Shown here one piece after another: positions 11,501 to 25,110 of a DNA stretch of 64,000 bases (its first letter is position 1; every line of letters starts with the position of its first letter). The position numbers and the translations under genes were made by a program. Source of the stretch: Calliopsis andreniformis (lineage: Eukaryota; Arthropoda; Insecta; Hymenoptera; Andrenidae); assembly GCF_051401765.1 (NCBI RefSeq), contig NW_027480422.1:25438001-25502000 (forward strand), written 5' to 3'. The notes under the pieces were generated by a model, which worked only from the letters and a program-made list of their open reading frames with translations, searched no databases and had not been told where the DNA came from.

Positions 11501-12222
11501 TGATCGAATAGTTAGGGCCTAAGAAGTCATCGCCAGAGGCATAAAATACGATATGTGTACAACAGTTTTTCCATCGTATAAAACGAATAATTGCAACCAG
11601 TGTGAAAGTAATAGCCATTTCTACGTTGCGGGCATCCTAGACTTAACTCTGAGTCATTGCTACACCAGATCGAATACGTACGGCCTTAGAAGTCAACGCC
11701 AGAAGTATAAAGTACAATCAAAATCCAACAGTTTGTCCATCGTATAGCTGGAATAATTGCAACCAGAGTGAAAGTAATGGACATTTCAACCTTTCGGGCG
11801 ACCTAGGCTCCACTCTAGGGCGTTGGTCCACCAGATCCAATAGTTAGGGCCTAAGAAGTCAACGCCTGAAGCATAAAATACAATATAAATACAACAGTTT
11901 TTCCATTGCATAAAACGAATAATTGCAACCAGTATGAAGGTTATGGTTATTTCTACGTTCAGGGCAACCTAGGCTTCACCCTAGGGCGTTGCTCCACCAG
12001 ATCGAATAGTTAGGGCCTAAGAAGTCAACGCCAGAAGCATAAAATACGATATATGTACAACAGTCTTTCCATCGTATAAAACGAATAATTGCAACCAGTC
12101 TGATAGTTATGGTCATTTCTACGTTCCGTGCAATCTAGGCTTCACTCTAGGGCGTTGCTCCACCAGATCGAATAGTTAGGGGCTAAGAAGTCAGCGCCAG
12201 AAGCATAAAATACAATATAAAT
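8571..12222 (+). repeat. 22-monomer unit, copy 1 (3,652 bp)
   Basis: Bases 8,571 to about 11,824 match 12,223 to about 15,476 at a constant offset of 3,652 bp (22 x 166) with very few differences. The terminal ~400 bp (11,825-12,222) are not shared with copy 2; they instead match 7,011-7,408. The unit holds no gene. The left limit lies within ATAAATACAACAGTTTTT, where the flanking monomers converge, so it is uncertain by some tens of bases. Confidence 0.88.
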
Positions 12223-12240
12223 ACAACAGTTTTTCCATCG
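11825..12240 (+). repeat. 2.5-monomer patch copied from the 7.0-kb region
   Basis: This stretch matches 7,011-7,426 at an offset of 4,814 bp (29 monomers), including the shared rarer reading CAGTATGAAGGTTATGG. On its left the array switches inside the monomer from CTCTAGGGCGTTGCTCC (the reading in copy 2) to CTCTAGGGCGTTGGTCC. On its right it rejoins the 22-monomer unit at TTTTTCCATCGTATAAC. It looks like the product of one recombination or conversion event. Confidence 0.75.
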
Positions 12241-15200
12241 TATAACAGGAATAATTGCAAACAGTGTGAAAGATATGGTCATTTCTACCCTGCGGGCATC
12301 CTAGGCTTCACTCTAGGGCATTGCTCCACCACATGGAATAGCTACGGCCTTAGAAGTCAACGCCATAACTATAAAAAACAATACAAATACAACAGTTTTT
12401 CCATTGTATAAAATGAATAATTGCAAACAGTGTGGAGGTAATGGTCATTTCTACTTTCCGGGCAACCTAGGCTTCACTCTAGGGCGTTTCTCCCCCATAT
12501 CGAATAGCTACGGCCTTAGAAGTCAACGTCTGAAGCATAAAATATAATATAAATACAACAGTTTTTCCATCGTATAACAGGAATAATTGCAACCAGTGTG
12601 AAAGACATGGTCAATTCTACGTTCCGGGCAACCTAGGCTTCATTCCAGGGCGTTGCTCCACCACATCGAATAGTTACGGCCTTAGGCGTCAACGCCAGAG
12701 GCATAAAATACAAAATAAATACAACAGTTTTTCCATCGTATAACAAGACTAATTGCAACCAGTGTGAAAGTGATGGTCATTTCTACGTTCCGGGTAACCT
12801 AGGCTTCACTCTAGGGCGTTGCTCCACCACATCGAATAGCTACGGCCTTAGGAGTCAACGCCAGAGGCTTAAAATACAAAATAAATACAACAGTTTTTCC
12901 ATCGTATAACAAGAATAATTGCAACCTGTTTGAAAGTGATGGTCATTTCTACATTCCGGGCAACCTAGGCTTCACTCTAGGGCTATGCTCCATCAGATCG
13001 AATAGTCAGTGCCTAAGAAGTCGACGCCAGAAGCATAAAATACAATATAAATGCAACAGTTTTTCCCTTGTATAACAGGAATAATTGCAACCAGTGTGAA
13101 AGCTATGGTCATTTCTACATTCCGGGCAACCTAGGCTACACTCTAGGGCGTTGCTCCACCAGATCGAACAGATAGGGCCTAAGAAGTCAACGCCAAAAGC
13201 ACAAAATACAATATAAATACAACAGTTTTTCCCTTGTATAACAAGAATAATTGCAACCTGTGTGAAAGCTATGGTCATTTCTACGTTCCGGGCAACCTAG
13301 GCTTCACTCTAGGGCGTTGCTCCACCACATCGAATAGTTAGGGCCTTAGAAGTCAATGCGAGAAGCATAAAATGCCATATAAATACAACAGTTTTTTCAT
13401 CGTATAACAAGAATAATTGCTACCAGTGTGAAAGTGATGGTCGTTTCTACATTCCGGGCAACCTAGGCTACACTCTAGGGCCATGCTCCACCAGATCGAA
13501 TAGTTAGGGCCTAAGAAGTCAACGCCAGAAGCATAACATACAATATAAATACAACAGTTTTTCCCTTGTATAACAGAAATAATTGCAACCAGTGTGAAAG
13601 CTATGGTCATTTCTACATTCCGGGCAACCTAGGCTTCACTCTAGGGCGTTGCTCCACCACATCGAATAGTTAGGGCCTTAGAAGTCAATGCCAGAAGCAT
13701 AAAATACAATATAAATACAACAGTTTTTCCACTGTATAATATGAATAATTGCAAACAGTGTGGAAGTAATGGTCATTTCTACGTTCCGGGCAACCTAGGC
13801 TTCACTCTAGGGCGTTGGTCCACCAGATCCAATAGTTAGGGCCTAAGAAGTCAACGCCTGAAGCATAAAATACAATATAAATACAACAGTTTTTCCATTG
13901 CATAAAACGAATAATTGCAACCAGTATGAAAGTTATGGTTATTTCTACGTTCAGGGCAACCTAGGCTTCACCCTAGGGCGTTGCTCCACCAGATCGAATA
14001 GTTAGGGCCTAAGAAGTCAACGCCAGAAGCATAAAATACGATATATGTACAACAGTCTTTCCATCGTATAAAACGAATAATTGCAACCAGTCTGATAGTT
14101 ATGGTCATTTCTACGTTCCGTGCAATCTAGGCTTCACTCTAGGGCGTTGCTCCACCAGATCGAATAGTTAGGGGCTAAGAAGTCAGCGCCAGAAGCATAA
14201 AATACAATATAAATACAACAGTTTTACCATCGTATAACAGGAATAATTGCAACCAGTGTGAAAGTTATGGTCATTTCTACGTTCCGGGCAACCTAGGCTT
14301 CACTCTAGGGCGTTGCTCCACCACATCGAATAGCTACGGCCTTAGAAGCCAACGCCATAACTATAAAAAACAATATAAATACAACAGTTTTTCCATTGTA
14401 TAAAATGAATAATTGCAAACAGTGTGGAGGTAATGGTCATTTCTACTTTCCGGGAAACCTAGGCTTCACTCTAGGGCGTTGCTCCACCACATCGAATAGC
14501 TACGGTCTTAGGAGTCAACGCCAGAGGCATAAAATACAAAATAAATACAACAGTTTTTCCATCGTATAACAAGAATAATTGCTACCAGTGTGATAGTGAT
14601 GGTCATTTCTACATTCCGGCCAACCCAAACTTCACTCTAGGGCCATGCTCCACCAGATCGAATAGTTAGGGCCTAAGAAGTCAACGCCAGAAGCATAAAA
14701 TACAATATAAATACAACAGTTTTTCCCTTGTATGGCAGGAATAATTGCAACCAGTGTGAAAGCTATGGTCATTTCTACGTTCCGGGCAACCTAGAATTCA
14801 CTCTAGGGCGTTGCTCAGCCACATCGAATAGTTAGGGCCTTAGAAGTCAATGCCAGAAGCACAAAATACAATATAAATACAACAGTTTTTCCACTGTATA
14901 ATATGAATAATTGCAAACAGTGTGGAAGTAATGGTCATTTCTACGTTCCGGGCAACCTAGGCTTCACTCTAGGGCGTTGGTCCACCAGATCCAATAGTTA
15001 GGGCCTAAGAAGTCAACGCCAGGAGCACCAAATATAAAATAAATACAACAGTTTTTCCGTCGTATAAAACGAATAATTGCAACCAGTGTGAAAGTTATGG
15101 TGATTTCTACGTTCCGCGCAACCTAGGCTTCACCCTAGGGCGTTGCTTCACCTGATCGAATAGTTAGGGCCTAAGAAGTCATCGCCAGAGGCATAAAATA

Positions 15201-15476
15201 CGATATGTGTACAACAGTTTTTCCATCGTATAAAACGAATAATTGCAACCAGTGTGAAAGTAATAGCCATTTCTACGTTGCGGGCATCCTAGACTTAACT
15301 CTGAGTCATTGCTACACCAGATCGAATACGTACGGCCTTAGAAGTCAACGCCAGAAGTATAAAGTACAATCAAAATCCAACAGTTTGTCCATCGTATAGC
15401 TGGAATAATTGCAACCAGAGTGAAAGTAATGGACATTTCAACCTTTCGGGCGACCTAGGCTCCACTCTAGGGCGTT
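12223..15476 (+). repeat. 22-monomer unit, copy 2
   Basis: Matches 8,571-11,824 at +3,652 bp. A few substitutions separate the copies, for example GGTCATTTC at 9,787 against GGTCGTTTC at 13,439, and GCCACAAGC at 11,034 against GCCAGAAGC at 14,686. Past 15,476 the sequence follows the 2,200-2,995 block rather than copy 1, so copy 2 is joined to a copy of the left block. Confidence 0.85.
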
Positions 15477-18400
15477 GCTCCACCAGATGGAATAGCTAGG
15501 GCCTTAGAAGTCAATGCCAGAAGCATAAAATACAAAATAAATACAACAGTTTTTCCATCGTATAACAAGAATAATTGCAACCAGTGTGAAAGTAATGGTC
15601 ATTTCTACATTCCGGGCAACCTAGGCTTGACTCTAGGGCGTTGGTTCACCGGATCGAATAGTTAGGGCCAAAGAAGTCAACGCCCGAAGCATAAAATACA
15701 ACATAAGTACAGCAGTTTTTCCATCGTATAACAGGAATAATTGCAACCAGTGTGAAAGTACAGGTCATTTTTACGTTCCGGGCAACCTAGGCTTCGCTCA
15801 AGGGCGTTGCTCCACCACATCGAATAGTTAGGGCCTTAGAAGTAAACGCCTGAAGCATAAAATACAATAAAAATACAACATTTTTTTCATCGTATAACAG
15901 GAATAATTGCAACCAGTCTGAAAGATATGGTCATTTCTACGTTCCGGGCAACCTAGGCTTCACTCTAGGGCGTTGGTCCTCCACATCTAACAGTTAGGGC
16001 CTAAGAAGTCAACGCCAGAAGCACCAAATACAATATAAATACAACAGTTTTTCCATCGTATAAAACGAATAATTGCAACCAGTATGAAAGTTATGGTCAT
16101 TTCTACGTTCCGGGCAACCTAGGCTTCACCCTATGGCGTTGCTCCACCACATCGAATAGCTACGGCCTTAGCAGTCAACGCCAGAGGCATAAAATACAAA
16201 ATAAATACAACAGTTTTTCCATCGTATAACGAGAATAATTGCAACCAGTGTGAAAGCGATGGTCATTTCTACATTCCGGGCGACCTAGGCTACACTCTAG
16301 GGCGTTGCTCCACCAGATCGAATAGTTAGGGCCTAAGAAGTCGACGCCAGAAGCATAAAATACAATATGAATACAACAGTTTTTCACTTGTATAACAGGA
16401 ATAATTGCAGCCGGTGTGAAAGCTATGGTCATTTCTACGTTCCGGGCAACCTAGGCTTCACTCTAGGACGTTGCTCCACCACATCGAATAGTTGGGGCCT
16501 TAGAAGTCAATGCCAGAAGCATAAAGTGCACTATAAATACAACAGTTTTTCCATGGTATAACAAGAACAATTGCAACCAGTGTGAAAGTACAGGTCATTT
16601 TTACGTTCCGGGCAACCTAGGCTTCACCCTAGGGCGTTGCTCCACCTGATCGAATAGTTAGGGCCTAAAAAGTCAACGCCAGGAGCATAAAATACGATAT
16701 ATGTACAACAGTTTTACCATCGTATAAAATGAATAATCGCAAACCGTGTGAAGGTGATGGTCATTTCTATATTCCGGGCAACCTAGGCTTCACTCTAGGG
16801 CGTTGCACCACCAGATCGAATAGTTGGGGCCTTAGGAGTCAACTCCCGAAGCATAAAATACAAAATAAGTAGAACAGTTTTTCCATTGTATAAAACGAAT
16901 ATTTGAAACCAGTGTGAAAGTCATGGTCATTTCTACGTTCCGCGCAACCTAGGCTTCACTCTAGGGCGTTGCTCCACCTGATCGAATAGTTAGGGCCTAA
17001 GAAGTCAACGCCAGAAGCATAAAATACGACATATGTACAACAGTTTTTCATCGTATAAAACGAATAATTGCAACCAGTGTGAAAGTAATATCCATTTCTA
17101 CGTTGCGGGCATCCTAGACTTAACTCTGAGGCATTGCTACACCAGATCGAATACATAGGGCCTTAGAAGTCAACGCCAGAAGTATAAAGTACAGTAAAAA
17201 TCCAACAGTTTGTCCATCGTATAGCTGGAATAATTGCAACCAGAGTGAAAGTAATGGTCATTTCTACGTTTCGGGCGACCTAGGCTCCACTCTAGGGCGT
17301 TGCTCCACCAGATGGAATAGCTATGGCCTTAGAAGTGAATGCCAGAAGCATAAAATACAAAATAAATACAACAGTTTTTCCATCGTATAACAAGAATAAT
17401 TGCAACAAGTGTGAAAGTGATGGTCATTTCTACATTCCGGGCAACCTAGGCTTGACTCTAGGGCGTTGTTCCACCAGAGCGATTAGTTAGGGCCTAAGAA
17501 GTCAACGCCTGAAGCATAAAATACAATATAAATACAACGGTTTTTCCATCGCATAAAACGAATAATTGCATCCAGTATGAAAGTTATGGTCATTCCTACG
17601 TTCCGGGCAACCTAGGCTTCACCCTAGGGCGTTGCTCCACCTGATCGAATAGTTAGGGCCTAAGAAGTCAACGCCAGGAGCATAAAATACGATATATGTA
17701 CAACAGTTTTTCCATCGTATAAAACGAATAATTGCAACCAGTGTGAAATTCATAGCCATTTCTACGTTGCGGGCATCCTAGACTTAACTCTGAGGCACTG
17801 CTACACCAGATCGAATACATAGGGCCTTAGAAGTCAACGCCAGAAGTATAAAGTCCAATCAAAATCCAACAGTTTGTCCATCGTATAGCTGGAATAATTG
17901 CAACCAGAGTGAAAGTAATGGTCATTTCTACGTTTCGGGCGACCTAGGCTCCACCCTAGGGCGTTGCTCCACCAGATGGAATAGCTAGGGCCTTAGAAGT
18001 CAATGCCAGAAGCATAAAATACAAAATAAATACAACAGTTTTTCCATCGTATAACAAGAATAATTGCAACCAGTGTGAAAGTAATGGACATTTCTACATT
18101 CCGGGCAACCTAGGCTTGACTCTAGGGCGTTGCTTCACCGGATCGAATAGTTAGGGCCTAAGAAGTCAACGCCCGAAGCATAAAATACAACATAAGTACA
18201 GCAGTTTTTCCATCGTATAACAGGAATAATTGCAACCAGTGTGAAAGTACAGGTCATTTTTACGTTCCGGGCAACCTACGCTTCGCTCAAGGGCGTTGCT
18301 CCACCACATCGAATAGTTAGGGCCTTAGAAGTCAACGCCTGAAGCATAAAATACAATAAAAATACAACATTTTTTTCATCGTATAACAGGAATAATTGCA

Positions 18401-19053
18401 ACCAGTCTGAAAGATATGGTCATTTCTACGTTCCGGGCAACCTAGGCTTCACTCTAGGGCGTTGGTCCTCCACATCTAACAGTTAGGGCCTAAGAAGTCA
18501 ACGCCAGAAGCACCAAATACAATATAAATACAACAGTTTTTCCATCGTATAAAACGAATAATTGCAACCAGTATGAAAGTTATGGTCATTTCAACGTTCC
18601 GGGCAACCTAGGCTTCACCCTATGGCGTTGCTCCACCACATCGAATAGCTACGGCCTTAGCAGTCAACGCCAGAGGCATAAAATACAAAATAAATACAAC
18701 AGTTTTTCCATCGTATAACAAGAATAATTGCAACCAGTGTGAAAGCGATGGTCATTTCTACATTCCGGGCGACCTAGGCTACACTCTAGGGCGTTGCTCC
18801 ACCAGATCGAATAGTTAGGGCCTAAGAAGTCGACGCCAGAAGCATAAAATACAATATGAATACAACAGTTTTTCACTTGTATAACAGGAATAATTGCAAC
18901 CAGTGTGAAAGCTATGGTCATTTCTACGTTCCGGGCAACCTAGGCTTCACTCTAGGACGTTGCTCCACCACATCGAATAGTTGGGGCCTTAGAAGTCAAT
19001 GCCAGAAGCATAAAGTGCAATATAAATACAACAGTTTTTCCATCGTATAACAA
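15205..19053 (+). repeat. 15-monomer periodicity (15,205-16,565 and 17,694-19,053)
   Basis: About 1.36 kb at 15,205-16,565 recurs at 17,694-19,053, offset 2,489 bp (15 x 166 minus 1). The missing base is at about 17,050, where CAGTTTTTCATCG replaces CAGTTTTTCCATCG. Between the copies (16,566-17,693) lie other monomer variants, including the GCGGGCATCCTAGACTTAAC subfamily at about 17,105 and 17,770 and a piece (17,085-17,520) that recurs at about 47.3-47.7 kb. Confidence 0.8.
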
Positions 19054-20312
19054 GAACAATTGCAGCAAGTGTGAAAGTGATGGTCATTTCTACATTCCAG
19101 GCAACCTAGGCTACACTCTAGGGCGTTGCTCCGCCATATCGAATAGATAGGGCCTAAGAAGTCAACGCCAGAAGCATAAAATACAGCATAAATACAACAG
19201 TTTTTCACTTGTATAACAGGAATAATTGCAACCAGTGTGAAAGCTATAGTCATTTCTACGTTCCGGGCAACCTAGGCTTCACCCTAGGTCGTTGCTCCAC
19301 CTGATCGAATAGTTAGGGCCTAAGAAGTCAGCGCCAGAAGCATAAAACACGATATATGTACAACAGTTTTACCATCGTATAAAATGAATAATCGCAAACA
19401 GTGTGAAGGTAATGGTCATTTCTACGTTCCGGGCAACCTAGGCTTCACCCTAGGTCGTTGTTCCACCAGAGCGAATAGTTAGGGCCTAAGAAGTCAACGC
19501 CTGAAGCATAAAGTACAATCAAAATCCAACAGTTTGTCCATCGTGTAGCTGGAATAATTGCAACCAGAGTGAAAGTAATGGTCATTTCCACGTTTCGGGC
19601 GACCTAGGCTCCACTCTAGGGCGTTGCTCCACCAGATGGAATAGCTAGGGCCTTAGAAGTCAATGCCAGAAGCATAAAATACAAAATAAATACAACAGTT
19701 TTACCATCGTATAAAATGAATAATCGCAAACAGTGTGAAGGTAATGGTCATTTCTACGTTCCGGGCAACCTAGGCTTCACTCTAGGGCGTTGCTCCACCA
19801 GATCGAATAGTTAGGGCCATAGAAGTCAACGCCCGAAGGATAAAATACAAAATAAATAGAACAGTTTTTCCATTGTATAAAACGAATAATTGAAACCAGT
19901 GTGAAAGTTATGGTCATTTCCACGTTCCGGGCAACCTACGCTTCACCCTAGGGCGTTGCTCCACCTGATCGAATAGTTAGGGCCTAAGAAGTCAACGCCA
20001 GAAGCATAAAATACGATATATGTACAACAGTTTTGCCATCGTATAAAATGAATAATCGCAAACAGAGTGAAGGTAATGGTCATTTCTATGTTCCAGGCAA
20101 CATAGGCTTCACTCTAGGGCGTTGCTCCACCAGATCGAATAGTTAGGGCCTTAGAAGTCAACGCCCGAAGCATAAAGTACAAAATAAATAGAACAGTTTT
20201 TCCATTGTATAAAACGAATATTTGAAACCAGTGTGAAAGTTATGGTCATTTCTACGTTCCGCGCAACCTAGGCTTCACCCCTGGGCGTTGCTCCACCAGA
20301 TCGAATAGTTAG
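18820..20312 (+). repeat. 10-monomer HOR family, partial copy lacking one monomer
   Basis: Relative to 20,810 onward, offsets are 1,992 bp up to about 19,050 and 2,158 bp afterwards. One 166-bp monomer (equivalent to about 21,050-21,216) is therefore absent. The copy ends near 20,312, where the following ~500 bp (20,313-20,809) switch to the ACAACATAAGTACAGC and CTCCACATCTAACAG variants. Confidence 0.8.
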
Positions 20313-20809
20313 GGCCTAAGAAGTCAACGCCCGAAGCATAAAATACAACATAAGTACAGCAGTTTTTCCATCGTATAACAGGAATAATTGCAACCAGTGT
20401 GAAAGTACAGGTCATTTTTACGTTCCGGGCAACCTACGCTTCGCTCAAGGGCGTTGCTCCACCACATCGAATAGTTAGGGCCTTAGAAGTCAACGCCTGA
20501 AGCATAAAATACAATAAAAATGCAACATCTTTTTCATCGTATAACAGGAATAATTGCAACCAGTCTGAAAGATATGGTCATTTCTGCGTTCCGGGCAACC
20601 TACGCTTCACTCTAGGGCGTTGGTCCTCCACATCTAACAGTTGGGGCCTAAGAAGTCAACCGCAGAAGCACCAAATACAAAATAAATACAACAGTTTTTC
20701 CATCGTATAAAACGAATAATTGCAACCAGTATGAAAGATATGGTCATTTCTACGTTCCGGGCAACCTAGGCTTCACTCTAGGGCGTTGGTCCTCCACATC
20801 TAACAGTTA
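20313..20809 (+). repeat. Three-monomer insert between HOR copies
   Basis: About 498 bp, three monomers, carrying the ACAACATAAGTACAGC, ACAATAAAAATGCAAC and TCCTCCACATCTAACAG variants. The same variant order is seen near 15.7-16.0, 18.2-18.5 and 29.6-30.0 kb. Its first and last monomers are hybrids with the neighbouring 10-monomer units. Confidence 0.65.
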
Positions 20810-22469
20810 GGGCCTAAGAAGTCGACGCCAGAAGCATAAAATACAATATGAATACAACAGTTTTTCACTTGTATAACAGGAATAATTGCAACCAGTGTGA
20901 AAGCTATGGTCATTTCTACGTTCCGGGCAACCTAGGCTTCACTCTAGGACGTTGCTCCACCACATCGAATAGTTGGGGCCTTAGAAGTCAATGCCAGAAG
21001 CATAAAGTGCAATATAAATACAACAGTTTTTCCATCGTATAACAAGAACAATTGCAGCAAGTGTGAAAGTACAGGTCATTTTTACGTTCCGGGCAACCTA
21101 GGCTTCACCCTAGGGCGTTGCTCCACCTGATCGAATAGTTAGGGCCTAAAAAGTCAACGCCAGGAGCATAAAATACAAAATAAATACAACAGTTTTTCAA
21201 TCGTATAACAAGAATAATTGCAACCAGTGTGAAAGTGATGGTCATTTCTACATTCCAGGCAACCTAGGCTACACTCTAGGGCGTTGCTCCGCCATATCGA
21301 ATAGATAGGGCCTAAGAAGTCAACGCCAGAAGCATAAAATACAGCATAAATACAACAGTTTTTCACTTGTATAACAGGAATAATTGCAACCAGTGTGAAA
21401 GCTATAGTCATTTCTACGTTCCGGGCAACCTAGGCTTCACCCTAGGTCGTTGCTCCACCTGATCGAATAGTTAGGGCCTAAGAAGTCAGCGCCAGAAGCA
21501 TAAAACACGATATATGTACAACAGTTTTACCATCGTATAAAATGAATAATCGCAAACAGTGTGAAGGTAATGGTCATTTCTACGTTCCGGGCAACCTAGG
21601 CTTCACCCTAGGTCGTTGTTCCACCAGAGCGAATAGTTAGGGCCTAAGAAGTCAACGCCTGAAGCATAAAGTACAATCAAAATCCAACAGTTTGTCCATC
21701 GTGTAGCTGGAATAATTGCAACCAGAGTGAAAGTAATGGTCATTTCCACGTTTCGGGCGACCTAGGCTCCACTCTAGGGCGTTGCTCCACCAGATGGAAT
21801 AGCTAGGGCCTTAGAAGTCAATGCCAGAAGCATAAAATACAAAATAAATACAACAGTTTTACCATCGTATAAAATGAATAATCGCAAACAGTGTGAAGGT
21901 AATGGTCATTTCTACGTTCCGGGCAACCTAGGCTTCACTCTAGGGCGTTGCTCCACCAGATCGAATAGTTAGGGCCATAGAAGTCAACGCCCGAAGGATA
22001 AAATACAAAATAAATAGAACAGTTTTTCCATTGTATAAAACGAATAATTGAAACCAGTGTGAAAGTTATGGTCATTTCCACGTTCCGGGCAACCTACGCT
22101 TCACCGTAGGGCGTTGCTCCACCTGATCGAATAGTTAGGGCCTAAGAAGTCAACGCCAGAAGCATAAAATACGATATATGTACAACAGTTTTGCCATCGT
22201 ATAAAATGAATAATCGCAAACAGAGTGAAGGTAATGGTCATTTCTATGTTCCAGGCAACATAGGCTTCACTCTAGGGCGTTGCTCCACCAGATCGAATAG
22301 TTAGGGCCTTAGAAGTCAACGCCCGAAGCATAAAGTACAAAATAAATAGAACAGTTTTTCCATTGTATAAAACGAATATTTGAAACCAGTGTGAAAGTTA
22401 TGGTCATTTCTACGTTCCGTGCAACCTAGGCTTCACCCCTGGGCGTTGCTCCACCAGATCGAATAGTTA
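20810..22469 (+). repeat. 10-monomer HOR, unit 1 (1,660 bp)
   Basis: Starts at the AAGTCGACGCCAGAAGC / ACAATATGAATACAAC variant and runs ten monomers until the same variant returns at 22,470 onward (ACAATATGAATAC near 20,841 and 22,501). It is nearly identical to unit 3 (23,466-25,110). Confidence 0.85.
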
Positions 22470-23465
22470 GGGCCTAAGAAGTCGACGCCAGAAGCATAAA
22501 ATACAATATGAATACAACAGTTTTTCACTTGTATAACAGGAATAATTGCAACCAGTGTGAAAGCTATGGTCATTTCTACGTTCCGGGCAACCTAGGCTTC
22601 ACTCTAGGACGTTGCTCCACCACATCGAATAGTTGGGGCCTTAGAAGTCAATGCCAGAAGCATAAAGTGCAATATAAATACAACAGTTTTTCCATCGTAT
22701 AACAAGAACAATTGCAGCAAGTGTGAAAGTACAGGTCATTTTTACGTTCCGGGCAACCTAGGCTTCGCCCTAGGGCGTTGCTCCACCTGATCGAATAGTT
22801 AGGGCCTAAAAAGTCAACGCCAGGAGCATAAAATACAAAATAAATACAACAGTTTTTCAATCGTATAACAAGAATAATTGCAACCAGTGTGAAAGTGATG
22901 GTCATTTCTACATTCCAGGCAACCTAGGCTACACTCTAGGGCGTTGCTCCGCCATATCGAATAGATAGGGCCTAAGAAGTCAACGCCAGAAGCATAAAAT
23001 ACAGCATAAATACAACAGTTTTTCACTTGTATAACAGGAATAATTGCAACCAGTGTGAAAGCTATAGTCATTTCTACGTTCCGGGCAACCTAGGCTTTAC
23101 CCTAGGTCGTTGCTCCACCTGATCGAATAGTTAGGGCCTAAGAAGTCAGCGCCAGAAGCATAAAACACGATATATGTACAACAGTTTTACCATCGTATAA
23201 AATGAATAATCGCAAACAGTGTGAAGGTAATGGTCATTTCTACGTTCCGGGCAACCTAGGCTTCACCCTAGGTCGTTGTTCCACCAGAGCGAATAGTTAG
23301 GGCCTAAGAAGTCAACGCCTGAAGCATAAAGTACAAAATAAATAGAACAGTTTTTCCATTGTATAAAACGAATATTTGAAACCAGTGTGAAAGTTATGGT
23401 CATTTCTACGTTCCGCGCAACCTAGGCTTCACCCCTGGGCGTTGCTCCACCAGATCGAATAGTTA
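22470..23465 (+). repeat. 10-monomer HOR, unit 2, internally deleted to 6 monomers
   Basis: Matches unit 1 to about 23,325 (GCCTGAAGCATAAAGTACAA) and then jumps to the equivalent of about 22,330 in unit 1, so four monomers (664 bp) are missing. The junction lies within AAGCATAAAGTACAA, a string present at both ends of the deleted segment, which fits in-register unequal exchange. Confidence 0.85.
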
Positions 23466-25110
23466 GGGCCTAAGAAGTCGACGCCAGAAGCATAAAATAC
23501 AATATGAATACAACAGTTTTTCACTTGTATAACAGGAATAATTGCAACCAGTGTGAAAGCTATGGTCATTTCTACGTTCCGGGCAACCTAGGCTTCACTC
23601 TAGGACGTTGCTCCACCACATCGAATAGTTGGGGCCTTAGAAGTCAATGCCAGAAGCATAAAGTGCAATATAAATACAACAGTTTTTCCATCGTATAACA
23701 AGAACAATTGCAGCAAGTGTGAAAGTACAGGTCATTTTTACGTTCCGGGCAACCTAGGCTTCACCCTAGGGCGTTGCTCCACCTGATCGAATAGTTAGGG
23801 CCTAAAAAGTCAACGCCAGGAGCATAAAATACAAAATAAATACAACAGTTTTTCAATCGTATAACAAGAATAATTGCAACCAGTGTGAAAGTGATGGTCA
23901 TTTCTACATTCCAGGCAACCTAGGCTACACTCTAGGGCGTTGCTCCGCCATATCGAATAGATAGGGCCTAAGAAGTCAATGCCAGAAGCATAAAATACAG
24001 CATAAATACAACAGTTTTTCACTTGTATAACAGGAATAATTGCAACCAGTGTGAAAGCTATAGTCATTTCTACGTTCCGGGCAACCTAGGCTTCACCCTA
24101 GGTCGTTGCTCCACCTGATCGAATAGTTAGGGCCTAAGAAGTCAGCGCCAGAAGCATAAAACACGATATATGTACAACAGTTTTACCATCGTATAAAATG
24201 AATAATCGCAAACAGTGTGAAGGTAATGGTCATTTCTACGTTCCGGGCAACCTAGGCTTCACCCTAGGTCGTTGTTCCACCAGAGCGAATAGTTAGGGCC
24301 TAAGAAGTCAACGCCTGAAGCATAAAGTACAATCAAAATCCAACAGTTTGTCCATCGTGTAGCTGGAATAATTGCAACCAGAGTGAAAGTAATGGTCATT
24401 TCCACGTTTCGGGCGACCTAGGCTCCACTCTAGGGCGTTGCTCCACCAGATGGAATAGCTAGGGCCTTAGAAGTCAATGCCAGAAGCATAAAATACAAAA
24501 TAAATACAACAGTTTTACCATCGTATAAAATGAATAATCGCAAACAGTGTGAAGGTAATGGTCATTTCTACGTTCCGGGCAACCTAGGCTTCACTCTAGG
24601 GTGTTGCTCAACCAGATCGAATAGTTAGGGCCATAGAAGTCAACGCCCGAAGGATAAAATACAAAATAAATAGAACAGTTTTTCCATTGTATAAAACGAA
24701 TAATTGAAACCAGTGTGAAAGTTATGGTCATTTCCACGTTCCGGGCAACCTACGCTTCACCCTAGGGCGTTGCTCCACCTGATCGAATAGTTAGGGCCTA
24801 AGAAGTCAACGCCAGAAGCATAAAATACGATATATGTACAACAGTTTTGCCATCGTATAAAATGAATAATCGCAAACAGAGTGAAGGTAATGGTCATTTC
24901 TATGTTCCAGGCAACCTAGGCTTCACTCTAGGGCGTTGCTCCACCAGATCGAATAGTTAGGGCCTTAGAAGTCAACGCCCGAAGCATAAAGTACAAAATA
25001 AATAGAACAGTTTTTCCATTGTATAAAACGAATATTTGAAACCAGTGTGAAAGTTATGGTCATTTCTACGTTCCGCGCAACCTAGGCTTCACCCCTGGGC
25101 GTTGCTCCAC
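23466..25110 (+). repeat. 10-monomer HOR, unit 3 (full length)
   Basis: Matches unit 1 through all ten monomers with scattered substitutions (for example GGTGTTGCTCAACC near 24,600 against GGCGTTGCTCCACC). It ends at about 25,110, where CAGATCCAATAGTTAGGACC replaces CAGATCGAATAGTTAGGGCC and the heterogeneous region begins. Confidence 0.85.
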
